From: Diospyros lotus
Lineage: Eukaryota > Streptophyta > Magnoliopsida > Ericales > Ebenaceae
Length of the DNA: 64,000 nt
Direction of reading: 5' to 3'
NCBI RefSeq assembly: GCF_014633365.1
Contig: NC_068343.1
Coordinates: 30,349,307-30,413,306, forward strand
How positions within the stretch are numbered: the stretch's first letter is position 1; each line of letters begins with the position of its first letter. The position numbers were made by a program, and so were the translations under genes. A model generated the notes under the pieces. The model did no database searches and had not been told where the DNA came from. It saw nothing but the letters and a program-made list of their open reading frames with translations. This document shows, one piece after another, positions 1-11,237 of this stretch.

Positions 1-437
1 TTTCTAATTAAGTACAGTTCTTGAAAAAAATAAAAAAATAAAAGTGGCTATAGTGTAATTAGTTTTTTTGAGTGGTTATAGAGTGTAATTAATTTATTTA
101 AGTAGCTAAAAATGATTTTTTTTCAAAAGAATGGTTAAAAACGATTGTGTAAATTTGTTTTGTATTAGTTATGAATTCTTCTTACTTTTATCCCAAAATT
201 CACAAAGTCTGTAACTTTTATAGAAAATTGAAAAAAGAGGTCGTTATAGATTGCATTATTAAATGCATAGCTATTACAGGTCTCTTAAACCGCCCTAAAT
301 GCCAAACAACTGATGGTTTAATAAGCAGTGACAACTACTAATTAATTGATTGTAACTCTTGCAATAGCCTAATTTAATTGGTTTTAATCCTTGTAACTGC
401 CAGGCCTTATGAATGCCATAACATCCAATGCCATTCA
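1..437. other. AT-rich DNA, no gene seen
   Basis: No coding signal, RNA gene or element boundary was recognised. The last five bases (433-437, ATTCA) are the left target-site duplication of the adjacent solo LTR. Confidence 0.5.
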
Positions 438-1635
438 TGTTGAACCAATTTACTCATATTAATTAAGTTTTGATGATTAACAAAAAGAGAATTTTCAATA
501 TACAAATTATAGTATTTTTGGTGATTTACAAAAAGAATATTTTTCTTAAATATATTAATTGTAATACTGAATTATTTTTGATTAATTTATAAAATATTTT
601 TATAGCATATGTATTACCAAAAATATTATTTTCTATTAAAATATTTTTTTAGATTAATTTATTAAATATTTTCATAGCATATATATTAAAAAAGGGATGT
701 GTGTAGCTGGGCCTCCAAAATGACATCGTTTTGGTGTCCTTTGGCTAGAATTAATTCCAACATTTTCTCCTTATGTTCGCGCATGCCCCTTAAATCGAAC
801 CCGTGACCTCCAGCCAACCAAAGCCTTCTTTGCGCGCGTGTGCTAACTAATCTACAAACTTCTTTAGTTATATCAGCGCACATATTAAGTTTAACTTATA
901 ATTCTAAACTATTCTTGCCTGTAATGGTCAGATTTTTAATTGTTTAAAAGGTGTTCAAAATGCCTATAAATACCCCCTCAATCTCACTTTGAGATATTAA
1001 GTGTTTCCATTGCAAATCTAAAACGCTCTCAAGCTATCATTTAAACAATCCGAGACTCACAAAGTATTATTGCACATCACCCAAAGAGTCACAAGGCAAG
1101 AGGAGAAAAATATTTTCGAATCTATTTCGAATCTCTCTGAGGTCACTAATTTATTTATTTATTTAATTATTATTGTCTTATATATTTTTGTGCTTAATTG
1201 TTTATTTGTGTCCTCGTGTGGACAAAATTATTTGAAAATATTTAAATTATCATTGAGGATTGTATAGGTTTCCTGTAACTATTAAAATTTAGATGAATCT
1301 AGTTTCCAAGGTAAGATAGGATGAAAATTTTGGTGTAGTGGTTGCCTAAAACCCGTTGTAATCTAGGTATATATCTAATTTCTAAGGTGAGTTAATGTGG
1401 AAACCTTAATGAAATTGATCTAATGGAACCCCAATGGTGGTTAGACCTTAGAAGAGTGGACTAGGTGTGTGGAAACACTGAATCACTATAAATTATGTCG
1501 TGCGTCATTTTTTTTTTTTTTATATCTTGTTGCTTGCATTAATTATTAATAAAAAACATAATTTATTATATTTATCAAATTTTAGTTACTCAATTCACCT
1601 CTTTTCTTGAGTAGCCATACCCTAAAGGACCAACA
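438..1635 (+). mobile_element. Ty1/Copia solo LTR
   Basis: It starts TGTTGAACC and ends GGACCAACA, and is flanked by a perfect 5-bp duplication ATTCA (433-437 and 1636-1640). No primer-binding site follows, so this is a solo LTR left by LTR-LTR recombination. It belongs to the family of the large Copia element at 25449: the first 50 bases, the TATA region (TATAAATA at 965-972) and the 3' end align with the LTRs at 25449-26789 and 38406. It differs by a roughly 200-bp GC-richer insert (about 684-890). Confidence 0.88.
684..890 (-). mobile_element. Possible SINE-like or tRNA-like insertion inside the Copia LTR
   Basis: This GC-richer block is absent from the related LTRs at 25449 and 38406. 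Read on the minus strand it has an A-box-like stretch (TTAGTTAGCACAC) and, about 45 bases later, a B-box-like GGGTTCGATTT, followed by a body and a T-run. Similar short sequences (catatatattaa and cacatattaag) lie at the two edges and could be a decayed target duplication. It could instead be a fragment of a Gypsy LTR, since several here carry a comparable GGTTCGA module. Confidence 0.35.
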
Positions 1636-1661
1636 ATTCAGTGCCTTTTACTAACAGTTCT

Positions 1662-4600
1662 TGCCAGGGCCCGCTCCTAGATTTACCCGCTAGCATAGGA
1701 AGTCTGAGAAAATATCCATTCAAAATGGATACAAATAAAAAAAATCACTCAAAATTGCCAAAAAAAAAAAAAAAAAATTCTTTTCATTTCCATATTTGTC
1801 CACTATCAATAGGGCCAAAATAAATATTACAACATTCTTTACATTATCATCTCGGACTTACCACCTATACATTTTCAAAATAAAAGAGCACTAAAACTTT
1901 AAATACAAATTGAAACACTTTACTCAGCCCTCAAAATTATATCAATGGATCTTGAGGCCGAGGCATCTCTATACACATCTAATCGGAACTTGTCCCAAAT
2001 AATTATCTTTCCCTTTCCTAAATGATAAAATAACCAAAGGTAAGCCGTAAGGCTCAACAAGTAAATAGCAAAGAGAAGCATCAATAGATCAATATATGAA
2101 AGCATGAATAACTCAGAGCCAAGGAAAAATCACTACGTGACATCTATACATCAAGTGGATTCATGCCTTCTACACTTGACAATAACATCCTCAAAGAAAT
2201 ATAATTTTTTATATTTTATCAAAACACATTTTCATTCCCATAAGGTACCCAAGTAGATATGTAACAGATTTGCACCCAAGGCCCCTTTAATCACATGCAT
2301 CATATATACATAAATGACACAATCCATGCCATGTGGTTATATAACATGTTATCCAACCATAACATAAATACATAGATATACACATATGGTCCTTTGGGCT
2401 CACATAAAATGCATACACTGTTGCCCAAGACCTTGAATACAAAGCTGTCAGCAGCCAAGGACGGGCTACCAAATCAATGACATGAGCCCAAGGTTCTCAC
2501 ATCACATCCATCAATATCATATCCACATCCATCATCATCACGTGCTGAAGTACTCACTATTACATCGAGGTTATAAGCTGTTATGGGAGTTAAACCCATA
2601 GTCTTATGCATCACAATGACTGACGTTGAGGGACTCTAACCCACAGTCTTACATATCACGGGGTACAGATGCAGTGGGACTCAAACCCAGCCTTACACAT
2701 CACGAGGTACAAATTACAGATGCAGTGAGACTCTAACCTACAGTCTTACACTATACCATCACAAGCCAATTTTCATCGCTACTACCACTATGCAGTATAA
2801 TTACGTGGCACACCACCATGCAATGCAACACATAACAAATTCAATGGCTCTTGTAGCATTAACGTGATGGCAAGCCCCCATAAGCCAAGCATCAAACCAT
2901 GCCACACACACATAAGAATTTATACACATAAATGCTCTAATGCATATGCTCGCCTAACATACCCAAGTTAGCACTCAACAAGCCAACCGTGTCATGCCAA
3001 TGCTTATGCTCCCAACACATACAAAGTATGACCCCTCAATGAATGCAACCCATAACCCAACATCATATTGTGAAGCAATATAGTAACACAATGCAATACG
3101 ACGCAACCACAAACAAAGTTATAATAAATAACATTTACGCACCCTCAATTTTTGCCACTAAGATTATTAGTTATTTCACATAATTCAACATTTAAATAGG
3201 TTCCACCACATCAATTAAGCGTAATTATTTGATAATATTAATAATAGAGTCAAGGTGGAAGTATTCGATTTTAGAATTTAAGATTGAACGAAATTTTAAG
3301 GAAGGAGAAAGTTATGAATAAAGTATACTTTTCAAAGGAAGACCACAGGCTCAATATTTTCCCAAATAGTTCAAATCTTATACCAAATTAAAGCTTATCG
3401 AGTTAGGGTTCCAACAAAAAAAAGATCTTAATTCTGATCTCAGGACAAAAAGTTATACTCTAAAGAGTACAAAGTGTGTAATGTAAGTTTTTGTTTGAGC
3501 AAGTTTCAAAATATAGAGGGCAAATTTCGAATATAAGTTTCTGTTTGATCAAGTTTTGAAATATAGATGGCAGGTTTCAAAATATAAGTTTTTGTTTGAT
3601 CAAAATTTGAAATATAAAGGGTAGGTTTTGAAATATAAGTTTTTATTTGGGCAAGTTTCGAAATACAGAGATTATGTTTCGAAATCAAAGTTTCTGCTCG
3701 ATCAAGTTTTGAAATATAGGAGTTAGGTTTCGAAATCTTAAGCTCAAATAGTTGATCAAACTCACATGAAATGAAGACCCACGAATGACAAACACCCCAA
3801 AACAACCACCACTAGCTTCCTAACTCACAAATGCCATTCCTTGAAGTAAAAATGGGGTGAACAAATCCCAAGGAGACTCTCAACAAGACTATCCAATTTA
3901 CAAGATAAATATACAATATTTACAACCAATTGAGAGAGAAACCCATTTAATCGAAAGAGGTTTCAACACAATGAAGAAGATAAAATCTTGCATCAAATGA
4001 AGAGAGATAGAGAGAGTCAAGAAAAGCTTGCACAACCAAATAAAAAAGGGTGTAAGAAGAACTTGCCTTGATGAAGAAAATTCAAAAAGAAGAAGAAGCA
4101 CTTCAAGAGCTTGAAATCTACCCATTTTGAAAGCTTAATTCCACTACTAAATGGAAGAAGAAGGGAAGAAGATGATGATGAACAAGATGGAAGAAAGCTA
4201 CTAAGAAGGAACAAGGAGATGGAGAGAAAAAGAAGAAGTTAGAAGGAAAAGAGAGGCACGGGGGAGAATGGGGAGATGGTCCATTCTCCAACCATCCCTT
4301 CTCCCAAATTCCAATTTTGCCCCTCATTAATGCACACATACACAATCAAATATCCATGCCCTTATTGGTAATTTGCTTCATTTTTCATTTCTTTTCTCTT
4401 TTCTTTATTCAACTCATTTATGAAATTTCCACTTTATCCTTGCCTTTTCACACACAATAAATAAATCACAAGCCCTCATTAGACTTTTCATAATCCTTTT
4501 TTTTATTAAATAAAATACACAAATTTATGCACATGGGCCCAATGCTGATTTTCCCAACCCAACTCAATGGCCCCAACATATCCGTAGGCCCAATAGGCTT

Positions 4601-4916
4601 TACAACTTCACTTCAAATAAAACATAACAAAATTTACACTTAGCCTCAACCCAAATATCAAAGCTCAATCCATTAAATTAAACACATAACAATAACATAT
4701 GGGCTTAGGCCCCATTAACAACCCCTTTTTATTAACAAATAATATTTTTTTCCCACATATGATAATGTTTCCCTTAAATTTGGCCTCTTACTCAACACTC
4801 AAAATATTTCTAACATTTAATTTTATAAAGGAAAAACTTCCAATGCCCCTAAAATATATATGACATATGAAATAAAATTTTAATAAACACTCTAGAACTA
4901 CAAATGAGTCGTTACA
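1662..4916 (-). mobile_element. Antisense Ty3/Gypsy solo LTR (about 3.3 kb)
   Basis: The right end, read on the minus strand, starts TGTAACGACTC; the left end on the plus strand starts TGCCAGGG. The flanks GTTCT (1657-1661) and GTTCC (4917-4921) match at four of five bases, consistent with an aged target duplication. Internal landmarks, such as a reversed copy of the 'gctgag...tcacctt...tatcattt' block, resemble the LTRs at 28486 and 40059. No gag or pol reading frames are present. The left boundary is the less certain one. Confidence 0.6.
3484..3740. repeat. 51-bp tandem repeat, about 5 copies, within the Gypsy LTR
   Basis: A unit containing 'taagtttttgtttgatcaag' followed by 'gaaatata' recurs at about 3484, 3534, 3585, 3636 and 3687, spacing 50-51 bases. 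Because 51 is a multiple of three, the minus strand stays open as a repetitive peptide with recurring ISKLDQT. That is a by-product of the repeat and not evidence of a gene. Confidence 0.75.
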
Positions 4917-5216
4917 GTTCCCTCATTTTATTTTTTTGCCCAATTCTAATAGTGTTCGACCATTGTTCTTATTCACTGTAAGGCTTTAAAGCTCTTATGC
5001 TAACTTCATAACTCGTATACCCTTGTACCTTGAGAGATAGACGCCTAACCAACCTCAAACACTCTCGGGAGGAAGCGAATATGTTTTAGGGCACTATGTG
5101 TCACACAAGCCTCGATTTTTCATACCTACACTATTTTGGTTCATTTTCATATATTGTTGTGCATTTATTTTTCCTTCATGATGTATTGTATTCCCTAACA
5201 ATACCGTTGTATTGTT
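4917..5216. other. Spacer between LTRs, nothing recognised
   Basis: AT-rich spacer with no open coding structure and no recognisable element ends. It may be original flanking DNA or a decayed element. Confidence 0.4.
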
Positions 5217-6248
5217 TGTTTACATAACATCTCTAAATTTTAAAGATAAATAATAAATGTTAATTTCGGTATTTGAGGTAATTATTGAATAGTTGGGAAT
5301 TTATGAAGAAATAATCATTTATGTTATTTTGAGAAAATAGGTAATTAAGACAATTAATTATTTTATTTTGTAGTATTTATGAAAATATTAATTTGCATTG
5401 TTTTGAGGAAATGGGAAGATATTTGGTTAATTCTTAGGGGTAAGAGTGTAATTATTAATGTAGGGGTGAAAGTGCTAGTGTTCAGAAGTTCTGGGGTTTA
5501 AGTATAATTTTGGAAACTAGTGGTCGAATCACTTTAAATATAAGTTGCACGCAATATTAAATGAGGGATCTGGTAGGGAAGATGATCGCGCACGTGGAGG
5601 GAGTTGGAGGAGGTCGCAGGATTAAACCCGCGACCATATAATAAATTGAACCCAGCCCAAGCGCCAAATGACGCTGTTTGAGGGCGTCGCCTAGCGCCCA
5701 TGCACACGGCCACGCATGTAAAACCTGATATTGGCATAAGGGTGCCACATAATTTAGAGGAGATTAAAATATTGAAAAGTGGGTTTGATAGTAAAATAAA
5801 TTGTTGAATCGGCTACAAGGAGTGCCCTGGGACATTGATGAGTAAGGAAAATAATATGACATTGAAGAGCATTCCGAGATAAGATTTATGATATTAAAAA
5901 AAAATCAAAATCAAGACAGTTTTCGGTACAACTACGATTCGGGCTGAAAAACTGAATGGCTGTAGGAGATTTCCAGGAAGTCAACAAAATCCTTTAGAGG
6001 CTTTAATTTTGTGATTAGAATAACCTTAAGTGGTTTTGAAATAAAACAAAAGGGCTTTTCAATTAAAACATATATTCGGGTCTAAGTGCAAATTATTGAT
6101 TTTGACTGAGAGTGGTCAAAACGATGGATTTTTTGAAGCTTCAAGGGCAAAATGAAGATTTTAGAACATGTGGGACTTAATGGAATTGTTAGAAAATTCA
6201 GGGGCTCAAGGAAAGGGCCAAAATGATAAAAGAAATGAGCTAGGGGCC

Positions 6249-6904
6249 AAAGTACAATTTCTGAAAGTTTTGCACAAGGCATGGCCTACTGATCGCCATT
6301 CACAGAAGCTGAAATTGGCGATGGGATAGCCATCTCTAGTCAAAGCATGGCCACCACCGTCCTAGGAAGAGTATGTGCTATGCAACCGGTCGTGGTTAGT
6401 CAAAGAACGGACGGATTTGGCTATAAATAACCAAATTTTGGCCGTGAGTTTTCACAAGTTTGAAGCTTCAATTTCTCTCATTTTGGAAAGTTTTTGGAGG
6501 TGAGATTAAGGGGATTTTGTTCCCCAAGAAAAGATGAGCATTTCTGGAGATTTTGGGGTGTTTTCGGGTCGATTTGAAAGTACAATTTCTGAAAGTTTTG
6601 CACAAGGCATGGCCTACTGATCGCCGTTCGCAGAAGCTGAAATTGGCGATGGGATAGCCATCTCTCGTCAAAGCATGGCCACCACCGTCCTAGGAAGAGT
6701 ATGTACTATGCAACCGGTCGTGGTTAGTCAAAGAACGGACGGATTTGGCTATAAATAACCAAATTTTGGCCGTGAGTTTTCACAAGTTTGAAGCTTCAAT
6801 TTCTCTCATTTTGGAAAGTTTTTGGAGGTGAGATTAAGGGGATTTTGTTCCCCAAGAAAAGATGAGCATTTCTGGAGATTTTGGGGTGTTTTCGGGTTGA
6901 TTTG
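6249..6904 (+). repeat. 328-bp tandem duplication of the LTR promoter segment
   Basis: Two adjacent nearly identical copies (6249-6576 and 6577-6904) begin at 'aagtacaatttctgaaagtt' and end in 'ttcgggt(c/t)gatttgaa'. Each contains a 'ggctataaataacc' TATA-like box, so the LTR carries two promoter-like segments in tandem. The few differences imply a recent local duplication. Confidence 0.88.
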
Positions 6905-8337
6905 AAGCCACTATCGAAGGTGGCTGGAATCACGACGGATGCCATGGCCAAGCTTTTGGCCGACCGTTTGAGGGTTTTTCTGGTGGCTTTTCGAGCTCCA
7001 AGGCATGTCATCATGATGGGATCATCAAGGACGGCAAGGGTGAAGAAAGAAATCAAGGTTTCGCGGTGAAACCAGGCTACTGGTGCGCGAGCGTCTCGTC
7101 GGGGAAGAAGACCAGAGGCAGCGCATGAAACTCACGCGCTAGGCCCGTGGCAGCGTGTGGAAAGATAACAAAAAAATAGAAAAAGAAAGAAAATGAAGAA
7201 AAAAAAGAAAAAAATCAGAAAAAATTCCAAAATTTTTCAAAAAATCAAGGATTTTATTTTATAAATTATTGTCAGAAAAATTTCTGGTAAATACTAAAGG
7301 AAATATTTATTTTTCAATTTTGAAGAAAAAAGGAATTATGGAAATTAAAGAACAAATAGGATAAAAATCTAGAAAATTCCCAAAAAAATCCTAGAAAATT
7401 GGGAACATTGTTTTATGAATTATTGTGAAGAAACATTTGGGAAAAACCTTGAGGAGGTATTTATTTTAAAATTTTCAAGGGGAAAATAGGAAGAAAATTA
7501 TGAAAAATTGAGAAAATTAGATATTGATAGTCTGTTGAATGAATATGATGTTTAGGGATCGTTGAGGCCTGAGGTTGAGCATTAGTGTGATTACTTGAGA
7601 TTTGACACGAAAATTGAGGTCGACATGAGAATCGAGGTCGACATGAGAATCGAGGTGTTTGAGATAAGTTCTAGTTGAATGTTCCTACGAAAAACTTGTT
7701 TATTTGTGAGTAGTTTACTACCAAAACTTGGCTTGTTTATACAAATAGTTTGATTTGTGAGCGTTCTTACCCTAAAAATTTTATCTTTGTTCAACCTAAT
7801 CGTGTTATGATTTCAAGGAAACGATTTGTTGCATGTGAATAGTTTAACGAGTGGAAGGTTACTTTCATGTGAAAGGTTTGTCCCAAATTATTTTATGCAT
7901 GTGTATTGAATTTTGTGCGTTATAAATTCATGCTTTGAAATGTTGGGTTTATATGATGAATGTTTTGTGTTGTGGCATTGGAATGTTTATGCGCGGTCCA
8001 TGTGAGATGTGGGTTGTCAACCTGTGTGTGGCACTTGAGTGATAGCACTCAGGATGCGTGCCAAGGATTAATGCTATGTGACACACTTGGGATGGGGCTA
8101 AGACGGACTTCACCCTACGGTACTCAAGTAGCAGGGCTGAGAGTGAACACCACACTGGTTGTTAGCTCAAGTGGCAAGGGCTGAGAGTGGACACTAGCCC
8201 AGGTGCCTTTGAGAAATAACATTATTACCTAGGTGGACGTTGATTCCGGGGATAGTGTTGATCATCTTGCGGCCAGGGTTGTGTGGAGATCCGGAATGCT
8301 TTTGTGTGGGAGCGTAATGCCTAACATGATATAAGGG

Positions 8338-8852
8338 TGATGCGGTCACCAATCAAGATTCGGCCCAAGGCCGACCCAACTAAACTGGAATAGTATCACC
8401 AAAATAGTAGTGTCATAATGTTATTTTAATACTTCTTAAGTTTTAGAATTCTACTTGATTTAGGATTCTACTTTATATTTCTACTTGATTTAGGATTCTA
8501 TTTCATGTTTCTACTTGATTTAGGATTCTACTTCATGTTTGATTAGAGTTTTATTTTTATTAGGATTCTAGTTAAATTTTATTTAGGATTTATTTCTATT
8601 AGAATTCTAATTGGATTTGGTTTTCCAAATATTAGATGGATTTGGATTAGCCAAATACTATAAATATGCCTAGAATCTAGAGTTTGTAATCAAGTTTTAA
8701 TCAATCAAATTTCAGCAACCTATTTGGGTTTTCTTAGCAAAACAGTATTGTTTTTGCGTCTTCTTGAAAGCCAAACTTCGGCCATTGAAGTTTGCTCTTT
8801 CAAGTGTTTATTTTGGTGTGTTTTCTTCACACTCGCGCTACACGCTGCGTCA
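8338..8852 (+). repeat. 5' LTR of the non-autonomous Gypsy element
   Basis: 515 bp, with a TATA box (TATAAATA, 8659-8666) and three short direct repeats of 'ctacttgatttaggattcta' near 8451-8532. It ends immediately before 'gg' and the primer-binding site. Confidence 0.93.
8659..8666 (+). promoter_or_regulatory. TATA box in the 5' LTR
   Basis: TATAAATA lies about 320 bases into the 515-bp LTR, a position suited to driving genomic RNA. The 3' LTR has the same motif at 11559-11566. Confidence 0.7.
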
Positions 8853-8854
8853 GG

Positions 8855-8866
8855 TGGTATCAGAGC
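8855..8866 (+). other. Primer-binding site (initiator Met tRNA type)
   Basis: TGGTATCAGAGC is complementary to the 3' end of plant initiator methionine tRNA. It starts three bases after the 5' LTR and marks the minus-strand priming site. Confidence 0.85.
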
Positions 8867-8884
8867 GGTTAATCAACCAATCAG

Positions 8885-11230
8885 ATGGCCAATCTTGAAG
8901 GTAACGGTAGCAACCAGCCTCGTGACGGTGATCAGGGGTTGTTCGCAGTTTGGAGAGCAATCGAAGAACAGCGGGAAGTAACTCGTACTATCCAGCAACG
9001 ATTGGAGCAACATAACAACCAATTGGGCACCTTACTACGAGTTGATGATGACAGGAACCTGAATAATGGGGTGAATCAAGCCGGAGCGGGAAGACCACCC
9101 ATTAATCATGTCCTTGTTAATCCTAGAAGACTAGTGATTGAAGATAGCGATGAAGAGGATGATTTTGGTCGAGCAATAGCTAACCCTGGTGGTAGAGGGG
9201 TTAGGAGGAATGCGCAACAGCACAACCACTGGGGCAAGGATGAGTATAAACTAAAAGTTGATATTCCCACCTTTAGTGGAGATCTTGATATTGAGGGGTT
9301 CCTGGATTGGATCACTGAGGTTGACCGTTTTTTCGAATACATGGAGATCCCAGATGAACGACAAGTAAAGTTAGTGGCTTACAGATTGAAGGGCGGTGCA
9401 TCTGTTTGGTGGGAGCGATTAAGAGAAACAAGATTGAGGGAAGGCCGACAACCAGTTCAGACATGGAGACGAATGAAGCAGCTGTTAAGAGGTAGGTTTT
9501 TGCCCCCTGACTATGAACAATATATGTTTGAAACTTATCAAAGATGTGCACAGGGAATGAAGAGTGTGAATGAATATACCTCTGAGTTTCTGCGATTGGC
9601 AGAGAGAAACCAATTGTCAGAAAGTGACAATCAACAAGCAGCTCGTTACTTGAATGGATTGAAGCTTACTATTCGTGATAAAATTGGGGTTCAAATGGTT
9701 CTGAGTGTGCAAGAAGCAAGGAACTTCGCTTTAAAGGCTGAGTTAATGTTGAGTGAGAGATCTCGTAATGACAACTATCGTCGGTATAGTGGGAATGAAA
9801 ATAAACAACCAGCTTTTGATAAAGGCAAGTCGATTCAAGGAGCGCAACCCTCCAATCCACCCCATACAGTCAACCCTAATAAGGCTACAACAGGGGGAAA
9901 CATTCGAGTTAACATTGTAGAAAAGGAAGAGGAAGATGTTGCTGAAGAGGAAGTATATTGCGGGCCTGATGGGGAGGATGACAAAGAAGATTATGGACAT
10001 GAGCAATATACCTGTGTAGTGAGGAAGTTAATGCTATCTCAAAAGAATGAAGATACTACTCAACGGCATAAGCTTTTTCGCACGAGGTGTACGGTGAAAA
10101 GAAAAATCTTTGAGTTGATTATTGATAGTGGAAGTCAAGAGAACATCATAGGAAGAGATGTGGTGGCAAAGATGCAGTTAATTCCTGAAAAACATCCAAG
10201 CCCTTACATGATTGGATGGATCAAAGAAGTTTGTGGCATACATGTGGATGAACGTTGCAGAGTGCCTTTCTCTATTGGTAAGTACTTCGATGAAGTCTAT
10301 TGTGATATTGTTGATATGGATGCTTGCCATATTTTATTTGGGAGGCCTTGGCAATTTGATGTGGATGCTACGCACTCGGGTAGGAAGAACACATATCAGC
10401 TTGAGAAAGAAGGTGTGCGTTATACTTTGTTACCCATAGTGGAAAAGAATCAAACCAAAGCTTATAAAGTGGAGCTTGATTTCGAAGATTATGTTGTGCC
10501 AGCAACCTCAACGTTTGCAAACTCAGGTCTTATTTATGTTGCTAACATGACAGAAACTCCAAGGTTATTGACTCATACTGGGGTATTTTCCAGTCCCGAT
10601 GGCTCAAGCATTGCTTCGCAACCCAAGGATGGTGGTGTTTCTTCTGATCGACTTGCGACTGTAAAGGAGATAGAGGTCATGGTAGCAAATCCTTCTACAG
10701 TTCATTCAAGCTCTGGCATGGTTGAATCGAAGGCAATAAGATCTACCAGATTAGAGAAGCGCTCAAGATGGAAGGTTCAACATCCTCAATCTAACAGTAA
10801 TAATGCAATGGAGGCAGAAGGCAACAAACATGGTGATGATTGGACCCATGCCAATGCTGATATGGCTAAGAAGGGGAGGAATGTCTTTACTCATGTTCTC
10901 TTAGCAGAAAAGTTCAAGCGGTTTAGGAAGATGTCAAGCAAAAGTTGCACAAATAAGAAATATAAGGCAACAGCTGACAAGCATAGGAAACACAAGGTAT
11001 TTGAGATTGGAGATGAAGTTATGATCTTTTTGAAGAAGGAACGAATTCCAACAGGAAAGCATAACAAGTTCAAGCCAAAGAAGTATGGTCCTTACAAGAT
11101 TCCAAAGAAGACCAATGACAATGCTTATGTTGTGGATTTGCCTAATCATATGGGTATTTCTAAACATTCAAAGTGGCTAATATCTCTTCGTACTTATCGG
11201 ATGTGGATTTGTCGAATTTTTCTCAAGTGA
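8885..11230 (+). CDS. Gag-protease-integrase-tail fusion polyprotein (781 aa, no RT)
   Basis: A single uninterrupted frame from the first ATG after the primer site to a stop just before the 3' LTR. Residues about 118-290 are a retrotransposon Gag domain (LVAYRLKGGASVWWERLR; FLRLAERN). Residues about 340-380 are acidic. Residues about 400-495 are an aspartic protease with the active-site DSG at 414-416, then HPSPYMIGWIK and DMDACHILFGRPWQFDVDA. Residues about 690-760 resemble the Gypsy integrase C-terminal region (YKATADKHRKHKVFEIGDEV; KKYGPYKI; NAYVVDLP). Between protease and tail, where about 900 residues of RT, RNase H and integrase core normally sit, there are only about 170 unplaced residues. 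The CCHC zinc knuckle expected between Gag and protease is also missing. The chromovirus lineage is likely (CRM/Galadriel-like protease), but assignment is tentative. Confidence 0.9.
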   Translation: MANLEGNGSNQPRDGDQGLFAVWRAIEEQREVTRTIQQRLEQHNNQLGTLLRVDDDRNLNNGVNQAGAGRPPINHVLVNPRRLVIEDSDEEDDFGRAIANPGGRGVRRNAQQHNHWGKDEYKLKVDIPTFSGDLDIEGFLDWITEVDRFFEYMEIPDERQVKLVAYRLKGGASVWWERLRETRLREGRQPVQTWRRMKQLLRGRFLPPDYEQYMFETYQRCAQGMKSVNEYTSEFLRLAERNQLSESDNQQAARYLNGLKLTIRDKIGVQMVLSVQEARNFALKAELMLSERSRNDNYRRYSGNENKQPAFDKGKSIQGAQPSNPPHTVNPNKATTGGNIRVNIVEKEEEDVAEEEVYCGPDGEDDKEDYGHEQYTCVVRKLMLSQKNEDTTQRHKLFRTRCTVKRKIFELIIDSGSQENIIGRDVVAKMQLIPEKHPSPYMIGWIKEVCGIHVDERCRVPFSIGKYFDEVYCDIVDMDACHILFGRPWQFDVDATHSGRKNTYQLEKEGVRYTLLPIVEKNQTKAYKVELDFEDYVVPATSTFANSGLIYVANMTETPRLLTHTGVFSSPDGSSIASQPKDGGVSSDRLATVKEIEVMVANPSTVHSSSGMVESKAIRSTRLEKRSRWKVQHPQSNSNNAMEAEGNKHGDDWTHANADMAKKGRNVFTHVLLAEKFKRFRKMSSKSCTNKKYKATADKHRKHKVFEIGDEVMIFLKKERIPTGKHNKFKPKKYGPYKIPKKTNDNAYVVDLPNHMGISKHSKWLISLRTYRMWICRIFLK

Positions 11231-11237
11231 AGGTGAA
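11225..11237 (+). other. Polypurine tract candidate
   Basis: A short A/G-rich stretch (aagtgaaggtgaa) directly abuts the 3' LTR start at 11238, the expected position for plus-strand priming. It overlaps the end of the ORF. Confidence 0.5.

Noticed and set aside
3506..3805. A 99-codon minus-strand ORF with repeated ISKLDQT
   Set aside because: Produced by the 51-bp tandem repeat within a Gypsy LTR, with no start context or relatives recognised.
9106..9342. Minus-strand ORFs across the 781-codon ORF
   Set aside because: Shadow frames opposite a long, domain-supported coding region.
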